A stretch of DNA of 7,215 nt from positions 1 to 7,215 of the forward strand of contig CAMBJI010000100.1 of the NCBI GenBank assembly GCA_945867725.1, in the 5' to 3' direction. Origin of the DNA: Bordetella parapertussis (GTDB lineage Bacteria > Pseudomonadota > Gammaproteobacteria > Burkholderiales > Burkholderiaceae_D). Shown here piece by piece: positions 6,710 to 7,215 of this stretch (the stretch's first letter is position 1; the number at the start of each line of letters is the position of its first letter). A program made the position numbers and the translations under genes. The notes below the pieces were generated by a model, which was not told the origin of the DNA, did no database searches, and was given only the letters and a program-made list of their open reading frames with translations.

Positions 6710-7215
6710 TTAGCGGAACATATAGCGCTGACACAGCGGTACGACGCTGGCCGGTTCGCAAGTAATGACGCGGCCGTCGATCATGACATCAAAGGTCTGC
6801 GGATTCACCGTGATATTCGGGCAGGCATCGTTATGCAGCATGTGAGATTTATTCAAATTGCGGGTACCAAAAGCCGGCAGTAGCTGCTTGGTTAGACCAA
6901 GCTTGGCACCGGTATTGGCTTGTACCGCGAGTTGATTCACGAAGTTTACCGACAGCGCTTTCTTTGCTTCGCCGAATGCACCCCATTGCGGCCGCATGAT
7001 GATGGGCTCGCAAGTCATCAGTGATGCAGCTGAATCACCCATCGCGCCCCAGGCGATGAAGCCGCCCTTTACAACCAGCTCTGGCTTAACGCCAAAAAAG
7101 CCGGGACGCCAGAGTACGATATCAGCGATCTTACCGTCTTCAAGCGAGCCAACATACTGATCAATACCAAAGGTCTTGGCAGCGTTGATAGTGTACTTCG
7201 CGATATAGCGCTTGA
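6710..7215 (-). CDS. ureC: Urease alpha subunit UreC, C-terminal 167 residues, cut by the right edge
   Basis: The frame is open from the window edge (first full codon at 7213) to TAA at 6710-6712. It opens with [10 protein letters not shown], followed by [15 protein letters not shown] and [40 protein letters not shown] and a terminal Q-R-Y-M-F-R. These match the C-terminal third of urease alpha chains, which hydrolyse urea to ammonia and carbamate at a dinuclear nickel site. The carbamylated Lys, the nickel ligands and the flap Cys/His lie upstream, outside the window, so activity cannot be judged. The segment after M-G-D reads [19 protein letters not shown], where classical enzymes have N-A-S-I-P-T-P-Q-P-V, so this is a divergent alpha subunit. 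ureG follows after 20 nt. Confidence 0.95.
   Translation of the reverse strand, partial: KRYIAKYTINAAKTFGIDQYVGSLEDGKIADIVLWRPGFFGVKPELVVKGGFIAWGAMGDSAASLMTCEPIIMRPQWGAFGEAKKALSVNFVNQLAVQANTGAKLGLTKQLLPAFGTRNLNKSHMLHNDACPNITVNPQTFDVMIDGRVITCEPASVVPLCQRYMFR

Noticed and set aside
6690..6761. N-terminal extension of UreG by 24 codons
   Set aside because: The extension overlaps the end of ureC in another frame and is not UreG-like; the ATG at 6689 gives a normal start just before the P-loop.

Overview
The window reads as proteobacterial accessory nitrogen metabolism, probably from a betaproteobacterium. That guess rests on moderate GC content and on overall protein style as I recognise it; no rRNA or tRNA is present to confirm it. 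Seven protein-coding loci fill nearly all of the sequence. I see no mobile element, CRISPR array or RNA gene.

Region 1 (1-4135) looks like an amine or amide uptake and catabolism block. A plus-strand gene cut by the left edge encodes the C-terminal end of a class I glutamine amidotransferase. It converges on a minus-strand operon transcribed as permease (4135-2513), creatininase-family amidohydrolase (2516-1731), then glutamine synthetase-like ligase (1670-309). Permease and hydrolase genes overlap by 4 nt (ATGA). The ligase uses a TTG start behind a strong Shine-Dalgarno. The ligase and amidotransferase stop codons overlap tail to tail. The set of APC permease, GS-like ligase and GATase resembles the logic of the Puu putrescine pathway and of AtdA1/AtdA2 aniline activation, where an amine is gamma-glutamylated and the glutamyl group is later removed. 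The substrate here cannot be read from sequence.

Region 2 (4136-5036) is the control point. A TetR-family regulator is transcribed divergently from the permease operon. The AT-rich spacer holds a 20-bp dyad and a 12-bp perfect palindrome. They lie on a candidate minus-strand promoter that would drive the permease operon, which is the usual layout for substrate-relieved repression.

Region 3 (5163-7215) is the tail of a urease operon on the minus strand: the ureC C-terminus (cut by the right edge), ureG and ureD. ureE and ureF are absent between ureC and ureG. ureD is split by an apparent frameshift near 5360, with its conserved C-terminal part in another frame. The urease proteins are recognisable but diverge from the classical enterobacterial sequences. 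Together the loci suggest a nitrogen-scavenging island that imports and activates an amine or amide, hydrolyses C-N bonds and releases ammonia. That link between the two blocks is inference from proximity.
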